From contig NZ_SJSK01000008.1 of assembly GCF_004331645.1 (NCBI RefSeq), positions 124,001 through 188,000 on the forward strand: 64,000 bases of DNA, given 5' to 3'. Each line of letters starts with the position of its first letter. The first letter of the stretch is position 1. Below are positions 44,348 through 52,683 of this stretch, one piece after another. This stretch comes from Pedobacter frigiditerrae. GTDB lineage: Bacteria > Bacteroidota > Bacteroidia > Sphingobacteriales > Sphingobacteriaceae. Made by a program: the position numbers and the translations under genes. Under the pieces are notes generated by a model. It was not told where the DNA came from, did not search any database, and worked only from the letters and a program-made list of their open reading frames with translations.

Positions 44348-45268
44348 TTAGAAAGTGAGATAAGGTGCTAGGTTTTGAATATTTTGTGGGGTTAAGATAG
44401 CCACTTTCTTTAAATCATCAATGCTATTAAATTTTCCATGTTGTTTTCTATATTGAACTATCGCATTTATCTGTTTATATTTTAGATACGGATGGCTTTT
44501 CAAATCTTCAAATTCAGCTGTATTGATATTGATTTTCTTAATATTCGAAACATCAATCTTAACCTGATCTTTAATCTCTACAAACTTCACGCTATCCAAT
44601 CCGTAAACTTCCAGTAATTGTTCCTTTTTGTAAAAGCCGCCCAATTTTTCTCTATATTTCACTATTCGCCTGGCAAATGCTGCTCCTACTCCCTTAATTT
44701 CATCTAGCTGTAAGGTATCTGCACCATTTATTTCTACAACAACTAATTCCTTTTTAACATAAGGAGTTCTTTCTGGATATGCCTTCTTTTCAAATTTATT
44801 TGCAAAACTAATGTTTTCTATCTCTATGTAAGGTAGTAAAGCTTTGTATTTTTTTGGGGTGATGGCATACATCCTTTGCAAATCTTCTGGCTTGTAAAAC
44901 TTGCCACCTTTATTCCTATAATTAACTATTGATTGAGCTTGTTTTGCAGAAAGTCCAAGTTTTTGCCATTGTACCAAATCAATTTTATTGGGGTCAAACT
45001 TAAAAAGACTTAGGGGCGTAGTTTCACTGTCTTCTATCTGATTACGAATTTTTGAATAATAAGTAGGCCGTTGCTGATTTACTAAAACCAATTTTTTTAA
45101 AGCCGTTTGCTCTTCAATTGATAGAACTTGAGGTTTTATAAAATATGTTGAATAAAAATAAGGCAATACACTTACTAGCAATAAAATAGTCATTAAAGCC
45201 AACAATCCATTGTACTCTCGCTTTGTAAAGCCAAAGTAGTTATTTAACCAAGTTTTAATATTTAGCAT
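44348..45268 (-). CDS. ComEA-like helix-hairpin-helix protein with one membrane anchor
   Basis: The protein is 306 residues from MLNIKTWLNNYFGF, the natural start; an ATG at 45319 adds an unrelated leader. A transmembrane helix spans about 23-43 (LLALMTILLLVSVLPYFYS). Three helix-hairpin-helix blocks follow, with LDEIKGVGAAFARRIVKYREKLGGFYK as the clearest, and repeats ending in FNSIDDLKKVAILTPQN. ComEA proteins bind DNA at the membrane in natural transformation; in Bacteroidota such proteins are common without a full competence set. No other com gene is next to it. Confidence 0.82.
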   Translation of the reverse strand: MLNIKTWLNNYFGFTKREYNGLLALMTILLLVSVLPYFYSTYFIKPQVLSIEEQTALKKLVLVNQQRPTYYSKIRNQIEDSETTPLSLFKFDPNKIDLVQWQKLGLSAKQAQSIVNYRNKGGKFYKPEDLQRMYAITPKKYKALLPYIEIENISFANKFEKKAYPERTPYVKKELVVVEINGADTLQLDEIKGVGAAFARRIVKYREKLGGFYKKEQLLEVYGLDSVKFVEIKDQVKIDVSNIKKININTAEFEDLKSHPYLKYKQINAIVQYRKQHGKFNSIDDLKKVAILTPQNIQNLAPYLTF

Positions 45269-45289
45269 AGGTACTCTAAATATAATCGT

Positions 45290-45297
45290 TATTTTTG
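45290..45297 (+). promoter_or_regulatory. Promoter -7 box of the OlsF-like gene
   Basis: TATTTTTG is an exact TAnnTTTG match, 32 bases before the ATG at 45330. Confidence 0.5.
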
Positions 45298-45329
45298 AAA
45301 TTGCTTTACTAATTAACACCTCCCTTTAG

Positions 45330-47081
45330 ATGAAGATTATTACTAAACAAGAGTTTGCCAAAGCCACTAAAATAGATAAGTTAGGCGTCCCAGGTCTTGC
45401 AGCTTTATTAATGGAAGTAATGAAGTTGAACGATATCAACAAGGTATTTTCTAAAAACGAACATTTTGCCGGATTAGAGTTTGTTGATAAAATATTAGAA
45501 ACCATTGGAGTAACCATAGATTTTGACGAAGACGATTTAAAGAACATACCCAAGACTGGTGGCTTTATTGCCATTGCCAATCACCCTTATGGCGGCGTAG
45601 AAGGTTTGGCATTGGTAAAACTTTTGTGTACGGTTAGGCCAGAGGCTAAGGTAATGGTTAACTTTATCCTTAAGAAAATACCTAACCTTAGTGAGTTTTT
45701 TGTTGCCGTAAATCCGTTTGAGAACGTACAACATTCATCGAGCATTAGCGGCTTAAAAGCTACGTTTGATTTATTGCAAAGCGGTACCCCTATTGGTATT
45801 TTCCCTGCAGGTGAGGTTTCTACTTTTAACCTAGAAACACAAGAAGTTACCGATAGAATTTGGCATCCTGTAGTAGGAAAACTGATTTCACGTTCTAAGG
45901 TTCCCGTAGTACCTATTTATTTTCACGGCAACAATGGGGTTCTATTTAACATTCTAAGTTTTATTCACCCAACATTAAGAACCGCAAAGTTACCTTCAGA
46001 ATTTTTAAACAAACAAGGTTTAAATATTAAGGTTAGGATTGGAAAACCAATTAAAATTGAGGATATATCCTATAAAAAAGACACCAACAAATTATTAGAT
46101 TTTCTAAGAGCCCGAACTTATGCACTAGGCACAAGCTTAGAGGAAGAAAAGAAATTATTTAATCCGATTAATCTTTTTAAAAGAAAAAAAACACCAGCAG
46201 CAATAGTTGAAGAAACGGATAGAAACCTGATTCTTAAAGAAGTCGATAAACTTGAAGATTTTAGGGTTTGGGAAGAAAAAAATTATGAAGTTTACATAAC
46301 CCCGACTGCAAGTATCCCTAATATTTTAAGAGAAATTGGGCGCTTGCGTGAAATTACTTTTAGGGAAGTTGGCGAGGGAACAAACAAGAAAATAGATTTA
46401 GATAACTACGATATTTACTATAACCACTTATTTATTTGGGATAAGGATTTACAGAATATTGTAGGCGCTTATCGCATTGGCAAAGGAGATGAAATTTTAG
46501 ATACCATGGGTAGAAGAGGTTTTTACCTATCGGAATTATTTAAGATTAAAGAACCTTTTTATCCAATTCTGAGACAAGGAATTGAATTGGGCCGCTCGTG
46601 GATTAGAAAAGAATACCAACTTAAACCATTACCCTTATTTTTACTATGGAAAGGGATTTTAAAATATTTGGTACTAAATCCTCAATACAGATATCTGTTT
46701 GGCCCTGTAAGTATCAGCAATAATTTCTCTAAACTATCTAAGTCTATCATTGTAGATTATATTACAAAAAATCATTTTGATTACGAATTAGCATCGTACA
46801 TTAAGCCAAGAAACAAATTTAAGGCAGACTTAACAGGCATTGATACAGATTTATTGGTAGAAAGCAGTGATTCATTAAAAGATTTAGATGGCTTGATTGG
46901 GGATATTGAGAACTCGCATATCAAGATTCCAGTATTGCTTCGTCAGTACATGAACCTAAATGCCAAAATTATTTGCTTTAACATAGACCCTAAATTTTCA
47001 GATTGTTTAGATGGGTTTTTGGTGGTTGATGCACATAAAATCCCGACTGATATGCTGGAGAAAATTGGCAAGAATTTCTAA
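45330..47081 (+). CDS. olsF: Bifunctional acyltransferase (OlsF-like aminolipid synthase)
   Basis: The 583-residue protein joins two acyltransferases. The N-terminal PlsC-like half has ANHPYGGVEGL with H85 (family pattern HP-GG-D/E) and FPAGEVST. The C-terminal half (about 300-500) is an Acetyltransf_5/OlsB-like GNAT domain with REIGRLREITFREVGEG, YNHLFIWD and IVGAYRIGKG. OlsF proteins of Serratia and Flavobacterium perform both steps of ornithine-lipid synthesis, and Bacteroides uses two separate genes for glycine lipids. The domain order here fits OlsF. The amino-acid head group (ornithine, glycine or other) cannot be predicted. It is divergent from the HhH-apt operon. Confidence 0.8.
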   Translation: MKIITKQEFAKATKIDKLGVPGLAALLMEVMKLNDINKVFSKNEHFAGLEFVDKILETIGVTIDFDEDDLKNIPKTGGFIAIANHPYGGVEGLALVKLLCTVRPEAKVMVNFILKKIPNLSEFFVAVNPFENVQHSSSISGLKATFDLLQSGTPIGIFPAGEVSTFNLETQEVTDRIWHPVVGKLISRSKVPVVPIYFHGNNGVLFNILSFIHPTLRTAKLPSEFLNKQGLNIKVRIGKPIKIEDISYKKDTNKLLDFLRARTYALGTSLEEEKKLFNPINLFKRKKTPAAIVEETDRNLILKEVDKLEDFRVWEEKNYEVYITPTASIPNILREIGRLREITFREVGEGTNKKIDLDNYDIYYNHLFIWDKDLQNIVGAYRIGKGDEILDTMGRRGFYLSELFKIKEPFYPILRQGIELGRSWIRKEYQLKPLPLFLLWKGILKYLVLNPQYRYLFGPVSISNNFSKLSKSIIVDYITKNHFDYELASYIKPRNKFKADLTGIDTDLLVESSDSLKDLDGLIGDIENSHIKIPVLLRQYMNLNAKIICFNIDPKFSDCLDGFLVVDAHKIPTDMLEKIGKNF

Positions 47082-47105
47082 CCCCTAAATCCCCTAAAGG
47101 GGACT
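47082..47105 (+). repeat. Post-stop CCCTAAAGGGG element (copy 2, olsF)
   Basis: Directly after the stop codon the DNA reads CCCCTAAATCCCCTAAAGGG and continues GACTT. It nearly matches the element after rpoC (18950-18974). A terminator follows a few bases later in both places. Confidence 0.6.
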
Positions 47106-47112
47106 TAAATAA

Positions 47113-47142
47113 CAAAAGCCACGACATCCATCGTGGCTTTTT
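47113..47142 (+). terminator. Terminator of the OlsF-like gene
   Basis: AAAAGCCACGA pairs with TCGTGGCTTTT around CATCCA and ends in a T run. Confidence 0.85.
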
Positions 47143-47251
47143 GCTTTATCAACTAACCTAAACTTAAACGTTAATTATTAACCAAATATTTAACATTGCA
47201 AAAGTAATTTTAGCTTGTTAAATGAATGTTAAGCTTGGGTTATAAAAACAA

Positions 47252-47284
47252 AAAAAGGCATCATAAAATTTACGATGCCTTTTT
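47252..47284 (-). terminator. Terminator of the beta-helix lipoprotein gene
   Basis: AAAAAGGCATC pairs with GATGCCTTTTT around a 10-base loop, with T-rich sequence on the minus strand. It lies 19 bases past the stop at 47303. Confidence 0.85.
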
Positions 47285-47302
47285 GATAGATATTATTTTT
47301 TA

Positions 47303-48631
47303 TTAATATTTTGTGTTTTGAGCATTCCAATTAGCCCAACCTGCTGTCCAATCTGTAGTTCCAAAAGCACCACGATAAGTTACAGACGTTGCATTTGTAG
47401 TAGCTACCCAAGTACCTGCAAGTGCAGGAGAACCTGTACTTGGTAAAAAGTTTGGAGCTAATAGGTTAAATGGATTGTTTAATTTTAGACCAACGTTAAC
47501 ATCTGTCAAAACTACACAACCATCTGCTAATGCTTTTGTTTGCATTTCCGCTGTTGTCAAAGTAGTAGCAGTTACTAAAAATGAAGGACCATAAGCAGCT
47601 ACAATGTTATTTTTAAATTGTGAATCACCAGCTTTATAGAAGTTAGCAGTTTTATCAGATTCGATATTTAATCCACCTTTTTGGTTTCCTAATATAATAG
47701 AATTATTAAAGATAAACTTAGCACCTCTTCTCCAACGGTTACCATAAGCATGTCTAGATGCTGTACCAGTTGCATTATTTGGGCCAATTAAAGTTAAATT
47801 AGATAATTTAGGTTGAGTAATAGGAAGTGCGTCAGTTCCATCTTTATCATTATCACACTCAACACCGTTACCATCATCAGCTGCATCAACAAAAGCAGGG
47901 TCTCTTAAGGCTAATGCAAACTGTATGCTTCCATTAAAGCCAAAGTCAAAATCGAAGTCATCATCCGCAGTTGCGTAAGCAATTAGGTTTTTACATTGTA
48001 CTGTTCCACCAAAAAACTCGTAAGCATCGTCATTAGCATAAACAGTTTGTACATTTTCAACTATTGTTCCACTTCCTACCGCATAGAAAGTTAAAGCATT
48101 TATCTCGCTATCATTTACACCAATACCTGCATATTCAATACGCACGTAACGTAAAATTCCAGAGTTATCTGTTGGTACATTATCAGTTCCGTAAGTTAAT
48201 GCAACACCACCTTCTACTTGCACAGCTGTTGTTCTATTTGTTGGTGCTTTACCTACTAAAATTATACCTCCCCAATCACCTGGAGTTCTGCTACCTGCGT
48301 CTTTACCAGAAGTAAAAACAATCGGCTTAGTAACCGTCCCGTCTGCAATTAATTTAGAACCTTTGTCTATTACTAAAGCAGCTTTAGTTCCAATTTTCGC
48401 TCTTACCACAGTTCCTGGCTCTACAGTTAAAACAGCATTATTTTTAACTAAAACTACACCGTCTAAAATCCATTGTCTATCAGCAGTTAAAGTTCTGCTT
48501 GTTGTAATCTCACCATTGATAGTTTCGGGTGCTTTTGGAGTTACCACAACTTCTTCATCATCACTTTTTCTACATGATGCGAAGGCCAAAAGAGCTGCCA
48601 AAAATAAAACTGATAATTTGTAATTTCTCAT
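47303..48631 (-). CDS. Beta-helix surface lipoprotein
   Basis: The 442-residue lipoprotein has a signal peptide ending AFASC (C20) followed by RK. The mature region shows the repeating short strands of a right-handed parallel beta-helix: ILDGVVLVKNNAVLTVEPGT, GGIILVGKAP, ILRYVRIEYAGIG, ALTFYAVGSGTIVENVQTVY and YEFFGGTVQCKNLIAYATADDDF. Acidic loops (DDDFDFDFG, DADDDGNGVECDNDKDG-like) could bind calcium. It lies downstream of a TonB-dependent receptor, with a hairpin between them. This receptor-plus-lipoprotein pairing is common in Bacteroidota, but the ligand is unknown. Confidence 0.82.
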   Translation of the reverse strand: MRNYKLSVLFLAALLAFASCRKSDDEEVVVTPKAPETINGEITTSRTLTADRQWILDGVVLVKNNAVLTVEPGTVVRAKIGTKAALVIDKGSKLIADGTVTKPIVFTSGKDAGSRTPGDWGGIILVGKAPTNRTTAVQVEGGVALTYGTDNVPTDNSGILRYVRIEYAGIGVNDSEINALTFYAVGSGTIVENVQTVYANDDAYEFFGGTVQCKNLIAYATADDDFDFDFGFNGSIQFALALRDPAFVDAADDGNGVECDNDKDGTDALPITQPKLSNLTLIGPNNATGTASRHAYGNRWRRGAKFIFNNSIILGNQKGGLNIESDKTANFYKAGDSQFKNNIVAAYGPSFLVTATTLTTAEMQTKALADGCVVLTDVNVGLKLNNPFNLLAPNFLPSTGSPALAGTWVATTNATSVTYRGAFGTTDWTAGWANWNAQNTKY

Positions 48632-48671
48632 TGTCTTTTCTTTTAATTATTTATTTATTTATTCAAAAATA

Positions 48672-48702
48672 AAGGCTTAATGTTTTTTAAACATTAAGCC
48701 TT
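48672..48702 (-). terminator. Hairpin between the TonB receptor and the beta-helix lipoprotein
   Basis: AAGGCTTAATGTTT pairs perfectly with AAACATTAAGCCTT around TTT, and the minus strand continues TATTTTTG. It may be a terminator or a partial attenuator that lowers lipoprotein expression. Confidence 0.7.
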
Positions 48703-48744
48703 CTTTACCATTAGATTATCTGAATATTACCTTAATGTTAAGGG

Positions 48745-51552
48745 TTATTTTTTATCTAGGCTAAAATTGTAGGTAAAAGTTAAACTTGCACCAGTTCCTG
48801 TCCTAGCAGTGTTCATGATATTGTCTGTTCCCGCTTGATATGTATTCTTTGTGTTGTTGTTTTGATAGAAATAGATTTTTTCATTCAAAATATCAACTAG
48901 GTTGAGTCTCAATTCTGCTTTATTTTTCAATAATCTTTTTGAAATTTGAAAATCTATCATATTTCTTCCTTTTTCATAGATATCAGGATAACCTTGATAA
49001 CCTACTTCAGAAATTCTTTCTCCAACTCTATTATACAATAAGTTGAAAGATAAGTTAGTTTTTGGTTCATTAAATAACAAGCCTGCATTAATTAAGTAAG
49101 GAGACTGCCCTTGTAAAGCTCTAGATGTAATCTCAGAAACTAAACTATTTAAGTTTACAGTTGAGAAAATGATAGAGGTGTTAGCGTAAGCTGTTAGATT
49201 TTTATAAAAATCGTTATCGCTTATGAAAGCTAAATTTTTACGAACCTCCAATTCCATTCCATAAGTAGTCGCAGAAGTTGCATTTTGGAAAGTAATGTTT
49301 CTTACACTTCCAGATGAAACAACTTGCTCAATAGGATTCTTGAAATATTTGTAATATCCAGATACTGATAATACTTGGCCCGCACCAGGGAAAAACTCAT
49401 ATTTAAAATCTATATTAGTATTTTGACTTCTTTTCAAGTCTGGGTTACCTTGTAATATTCTTTTAGAAATATAATCGAAGAACCCAAAGTTAGAAAGCTC
49501 CCTTAATTCTGGTCTTGTAACTGTTTGTGATGCAGATAAACGGATATTTGTTTTTTCGCTAAGGTTATAAGTAGCATTTAAAGATGGTAAAATATCAAGA
49601 TATTGTTTTTCCACTTTAACTTTTGCACCTGTATAATCTGCAGTATTAACTAATTGATAAGAATCTTCTATTCTTGCACCAAAAGAAACCCTTAATTTTT
49701 TGTTCAAACGAGTATCCAACATCGCATAACCTGCATTTAAATCAGAGGTAGCGTCATATTTATCTGCATTTTCTGTTCCTTCATCCATGATAAAACCTGT
49801 TGGTTTTAAATTAGCTGGATCAAATATTTGGTTAAATGGCAAAGTTAACAAACTCGCATCGAATGAGCCAAATGATTTGATGTAACCAAATTTTCTTGCC
49901 TTAAAGTCCCTTAATTTATACTGTTTCATTCCACCAACTTTTAAAGAGCTTTTCTCATTAAAAAGTGTAAAAGGTAAAGTAAGATTTAAACCGGCGTTAT
50001 AGCTGTCTTCGAACAACTCTGAGAAAAATCTACTTGCATCAGTTCTAGATGCGGTGCCATTTGGAACTACCGCTTCGTATTTAGTTGCACCTTGGTCGTA
50101 ATCTAATCTGTAATTAACAGATTTTAAATCTGGCTGCAAACGGTCAGAATAAGAATAACCTAAATTCCAGTTAATTTTTAAATCTTCCCAAGCTAACTTG
50201 TGTTCTCCTTCTAGTTGCGTATTTAATAATGATTTGCTCACTAAGTCGTAAGAATAACCTTGAATATAATCTTTATCCACAAACTGAGTTCCTGAACGTG
50301 AAGTATAAGTATTATCTAATGAGATATTATATAAATTTTTAAAAGCAATTTTGTTATTACCTTTTATATAAGCAATGTTTGCTAAAGCTCCCACTGATGA
50401 GCTAAATTTATAGGTATTGTCCTTAAAATCATATTGCGTTGTTGCCCCTTCATAATCAAATCGTTCTGATTCGTTTCTATTTTCTGCATTTCTATAAGTT
50501 AAAGAAAAGATAGCGCCAATATTAGCCTTGTTTTTTAATTCTTTACGCAATCCCATACTTAATTGGTATGCTTGAGCTGGCATAGCCGAATTATAGTTAT
50601 TAGTTTGAAATGAGTTAGCAAATAACTTGCCGGCATCTATTTTCTGATTTGATGTTAACACATTATATTTTGCAGTTGATGGAACTCCTTTCGGAATGTT
50701 TCTACTGCTTTTAAAGAAACCAAAGTTTTCTACGCCGCTTTTTTCTCCAAGGTGGAAGTTTTTAAATGTAGATTGAGAATTATAACCAGTACCTACAGAT
50801 CCGAAAAGATAGTTATCAGAAGGGATATCTTTTGTTAAAACCTGTACCACACCACCTGAGAAATCCCCTGGCAAATCCGGCGAAGCAGTTTTATTGATTA
50901 CAATGTTATCAATCATATTAGATGGAATAATATCGAATGAGAAAGCTTTACGATCTGGCTCTGAACTAGGCAGGATGGCATTATTTAATAAGGTTGCGTT
51001 GTATCTATCGCTCAAACCACGAACAATAACAAACTTATTGTCTTGGATACTTGTACCACTTACTCTTTTTAAAACTTCAGAAGTATTTCTATCTGGCGAA
51101 CGTTTAATTTGATCTGCTGAAATACCATCTGAAATACTCACATTGGTTTTTTGTTTTAGGTATAGAGTGTTAACAGATTCTTGCTTAACAGATGTGGTAA
51201 TTACAACCTGGCTTAATGTAGAACTTGATTCTTCTAACACGACGTTAACTGTAGTTACTGCGTTGTCATTAACTTCAACTTCAGTAACATTTTTTGTACT
51301 GTAACTTACATAAGATACTTCTAATACATATTTACCAGCAGCTAAGCCGCTTAGCGTATATCTTCCTTCAACATCAGTTGCTACAGCTTTAGTAGTTCCA
51401 GAGATTTTTACACCAGCACCAATTAAGGTTTCACCAGTTTTTTTATCAGATATTGTTCCTGAGATTTTTCCTGTTTGTGCGAAAACAGCTGTACCTATAA
51501 CTACAAATAGTAATGTAAGGAATGCTTTTTTAAGAGTTAATTGTGATTTCAA
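48745..51552 (-). CDS. TonB-dependent receptor with carboxypeptidase-like N-terminal domain
   Basis: The protein is 935 residues if translation starts at TTG 51552, which gives the signal peptide MKSQLTLKKAFLTLLFVVIG then TAVFAQ. An ATG at 51588 overlaps a perfect -7 box (51581-51574) and would add 12 residues upstream of the predicted transcript start. After the signal come a CarboxypepD_reg-like domain (GKISGTISDKKTGETLIGAG, about 26-105), a plug domain (IKRSPDRNTSEVLKRVSGTS, FVIVRGLSDRYNATLLN) and a barrel ending LTFTYNFSLDKK. It imports an unknown substrate. The beta-helix lipoprotein follows. Confidence 0.9.
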   Translation of the reverse strand: MKSQLTLKKAFLTLLFVVIGTAVFAQTGKISGTISDKKTGETLIGAGVKISGTTKAVATDVEGRYTLSGLAAGKYVLEVSYVSYSTKNVTEVEVNDNAVTTVNVVLEESSSTLSQVVITTSVKQESVNTLYLKQKTNVSISDGISADQIKRSPDRNTSEVLKRVSGTSIQDNKFVIVRGLSDRYNATLLNNAILPSSEPDRKAFSFDIIPSNMIDNIVINKTASPDLPGDFSGGVVQVLTKDIPSDNYLFGSVGTGYNSQSTFKNFHLGEKSGVENFGFFKSSRNIPKGVPSTAKYNVLTSNQKIDAGKLFANSFQTNNYNSAMPAQAYQLSMGLRKELKNKANIGAIFSLTYRNAENRNESERFDYEGATTQYDFKDNTYKFSSSVGALANIAYIKGNNKIAFKNLYNISLDNTYTSRSGTQFVDKDYIQGYSYDLVSKSLLNTQLEGEHKLAWEDLKINWNLGYSYSDRLQPDLKSVNYRLDYDQGATKYEAVVPNGTASRTDASRFFSELFEDSYNAGLNLTLPFTLFNEKSSLKVGGMKQYKLRDFKARKFGYIKSFGSFDASLLTLPFNQIFDPANLKPTGFIMDEGTENADKYDATSDLNAGYAMLDTRLNKKLRVSFGARIEDSYQLVNTADYTGAKVKVEKQYLDILPSLNATYNLSEKTNIRLSASQTVTRPELRELSNFGFFDYISKRILQGNPDLKRSQNTNIDFKYEFFPGAGQVLSVSGYYKYFKNPIEQVVSSGSVRNITFQNATSATTYGMELEVRKNLAFISDNDFYKNLTAYANTSIIFSTVNLNSLVSEITSRALQGQSPYLINAGLLFNEPKTNLSFNLLYNRVGERISEVGYQGYPDIYEKGRNMIDFQISKRLLKNKAELRLNLVDILNEKIYFYQNNNTKNTYQAGTDNIMNTARTGTGASLTFTYNFSLDKK

Positions 51553-51573
51553 TTTGCCTATTTTTTGTTTCAG

Positions 51574-51581
51574 CAAAACTA
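51574..51581 (-). promoter_or_regulatory. Promoter -7 box of the TonB receptor
   Basis: The minus strand reads TAGTTTTG, an exact TAnnTTTG match, with the TTG start codon 22 bases downstream. It shows that the upstream ATG at 51588 is unlikely to be used. Confidence 0.55.
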
Positions 51582-51794
51582 TTACCACAATGTTAGCTTC
51601 GTGTTAGCTGTAAATTACCATTCGTTTACCAACATGTTAATTTAATGTTAAATGGCTAACAAATCAATGTGCTAAGGCCGATTTTGTTCTTTGCAAAGCA
51701 TAATGAGCGATTTTTAACGGTTAACAACAAATTAACTTTAAATTATTTTCTCTATTGCAGATTTAAGGGTACAGGAGATTTATAATATAAGTGT

Positions 51795-51935
51795 TTTTCT
51801 CGCATAGATTCGCAGAAAAGGCACAGACATTAACCTAGTAATCTGCTCTTATCTGCGGTTTATGAAATTATGCTGGCTCAGCGTAAATCTGCGAAAAACC
51901 TTTCTCTTTTATCGCAGATGGCCGCAGAGCTTAAA
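51795..51935. repeat. CGCAGA/TCTGCG-rich intergenic repeat
   Basis: The words CGCAGA or TCTGCG occur five times (near 51811, 51852, 51888, 51913 and 51923) in both orientations, in a spacer of 411 bases (51553-51963) that otherwise holds no gene. This degenerate palindromic spacer type is common in Bacteroidota. Confidence 0.5.
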
Positions 51936-51963
51936 TAATTGTTGATGTAAATAAGTAAAAACC

Positions 51964-52464
51964 TTAATATTTTAGCCCTATTTTTTTGCAAACAAAATGT
52001 AGTAACCAGATTGGACCAATCAGCAAAAACTTAACATCATCTAAAAACGATGGTTTCTTTCCTTCAATTTTATGACCAATGAATTGACCAACCCAAGCTA
52101 ATACGAAAATCACTAGATAGATTAAACAAGCTGTTAAACTTCCTAAACCAAAAACCCCTTCTATTTTGACAATAACATAACTCATTAAACCAATAATCCA
52201 TATCATTAAGAAGAACAGCACTGGAGATAGGGTAAAATAATAATACATTGAAAAGGCGATTAAAAAAGAAGCCCAGTTTAAATATCCATTGTACTGACCT
52301 AAAAAATCTAAATGCGGAAATGGAATTTGCCAAACCAAGCCTAACAAACTAAATACAATTAGCGGCACACAGATCCAATGAATAGTTTCGTTGGTTAGAT
52401 TTTGATGACTTTCTGCGTATTTATCAAAAAGTACATCTACAGGGCGTTTTTCTATTTGTTCCAT
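51964..52464 (-). CDS. DUF962 / Mpo1-like membrane protein
   Basis: The 166-residue protein has four hydrophobic spans (about 30-48, 62-82, 84-98, 104-128). The conserved N-terminal HxxN...H pattern YAESHQNLTNETIHWICVP and the C-terminal GHKIEGKKPS match DUF962. Yeast Mpo1 of this family is an Fe2+-dependent dioxygenase that alpha-oxidises 2-hydroxy fatty acids. The histidines needed for iron are visible here. Activity in bacteria is an inference. Confidence 0.85.
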   Translation of the reverse strand: MEQIEKRPVDVLFDKYAESHQNLTNETIHWICVPLIVFSLLGLVWQIPFPHLDFLGQYNGYLNWASFLIAFSMYYYFTLSPVLFFLMIWIIGLMSYVIVKIEGVFGLGSLTACLIYLVIFVLAWVGQFIGHKIEGKKPSFLDDVKFLLIGPIWLLHFVCKKIGLKY

Positions 52465-52487
52465 TTGGTTATAATTTTGTAAACCCG

Positions 52488-52513
52488 TCGTTGTAGATCC
52501 TTCGACTACGCTC
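52488..52513. repeat. Half of a GTCATCCTGAG-type interspersed repeat
   Basis: The sequence GATCCTTCGACTACGCTCAG followed by GATGAC is one arm of the interspersed repeat TGTCATCCTGAGCGTAGTCG. A second, diverged arm of the same family lies at 52650-52677. Confidence 0.6.
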
Positions 52514-52551
52514 AGGATGACAAAACGATTTGGTTTGATATATAAAGATAA

Positions 52552-52581
52552 AAAAGCGTCCTGAAAATTCGGGACGCTTTT
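52552..52581 (-). terminator. Terminator of rny
   Basis: AAAAGCGTCC pairs with GGACGCTTTT around a 10-base loop, followed on the minus strand by TTATCTTT. It lies about 100 bases past the rny stop, beyond a 19-bp palindrome. Confidence 0.8.
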
Positions 52582-52597
52582 AAAAATATTATTTATC

Positions 52598-52646
52598 TAG
52601 TCATCGGATGAATATAGGCTACATTTTTATATTCATCCGATGACTA
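52598..52646. repeat. Perfect 19-bp inverted repeat
   Basis: TAGTCATCGGATGAATATA (52598-52616) and its exact reverse complement (52628-52646) flank an 11-base loop. It lies between rny and its terminator, beside a GTCATTC-type repeat arm. Confidence 0.85.
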
Positions 52647-52649
52647 TCT

Positions 52650-52677
52650 TAGAGATTCTTCGCTTCGCTCTGAATGA
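52650..52677. repeat. GTCATTCAGAG-type interspersed repeat arm
   Basis: AGAGATTCTTCGCTTCGCTC followed by TGAATGAC is the reverse complement of GTCATTCAGAGCGAAGCGAA. It is 7 bases from the rny stop codon. Confidence 0.6.
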
Positions 52678-52683
52678 CAAGTA

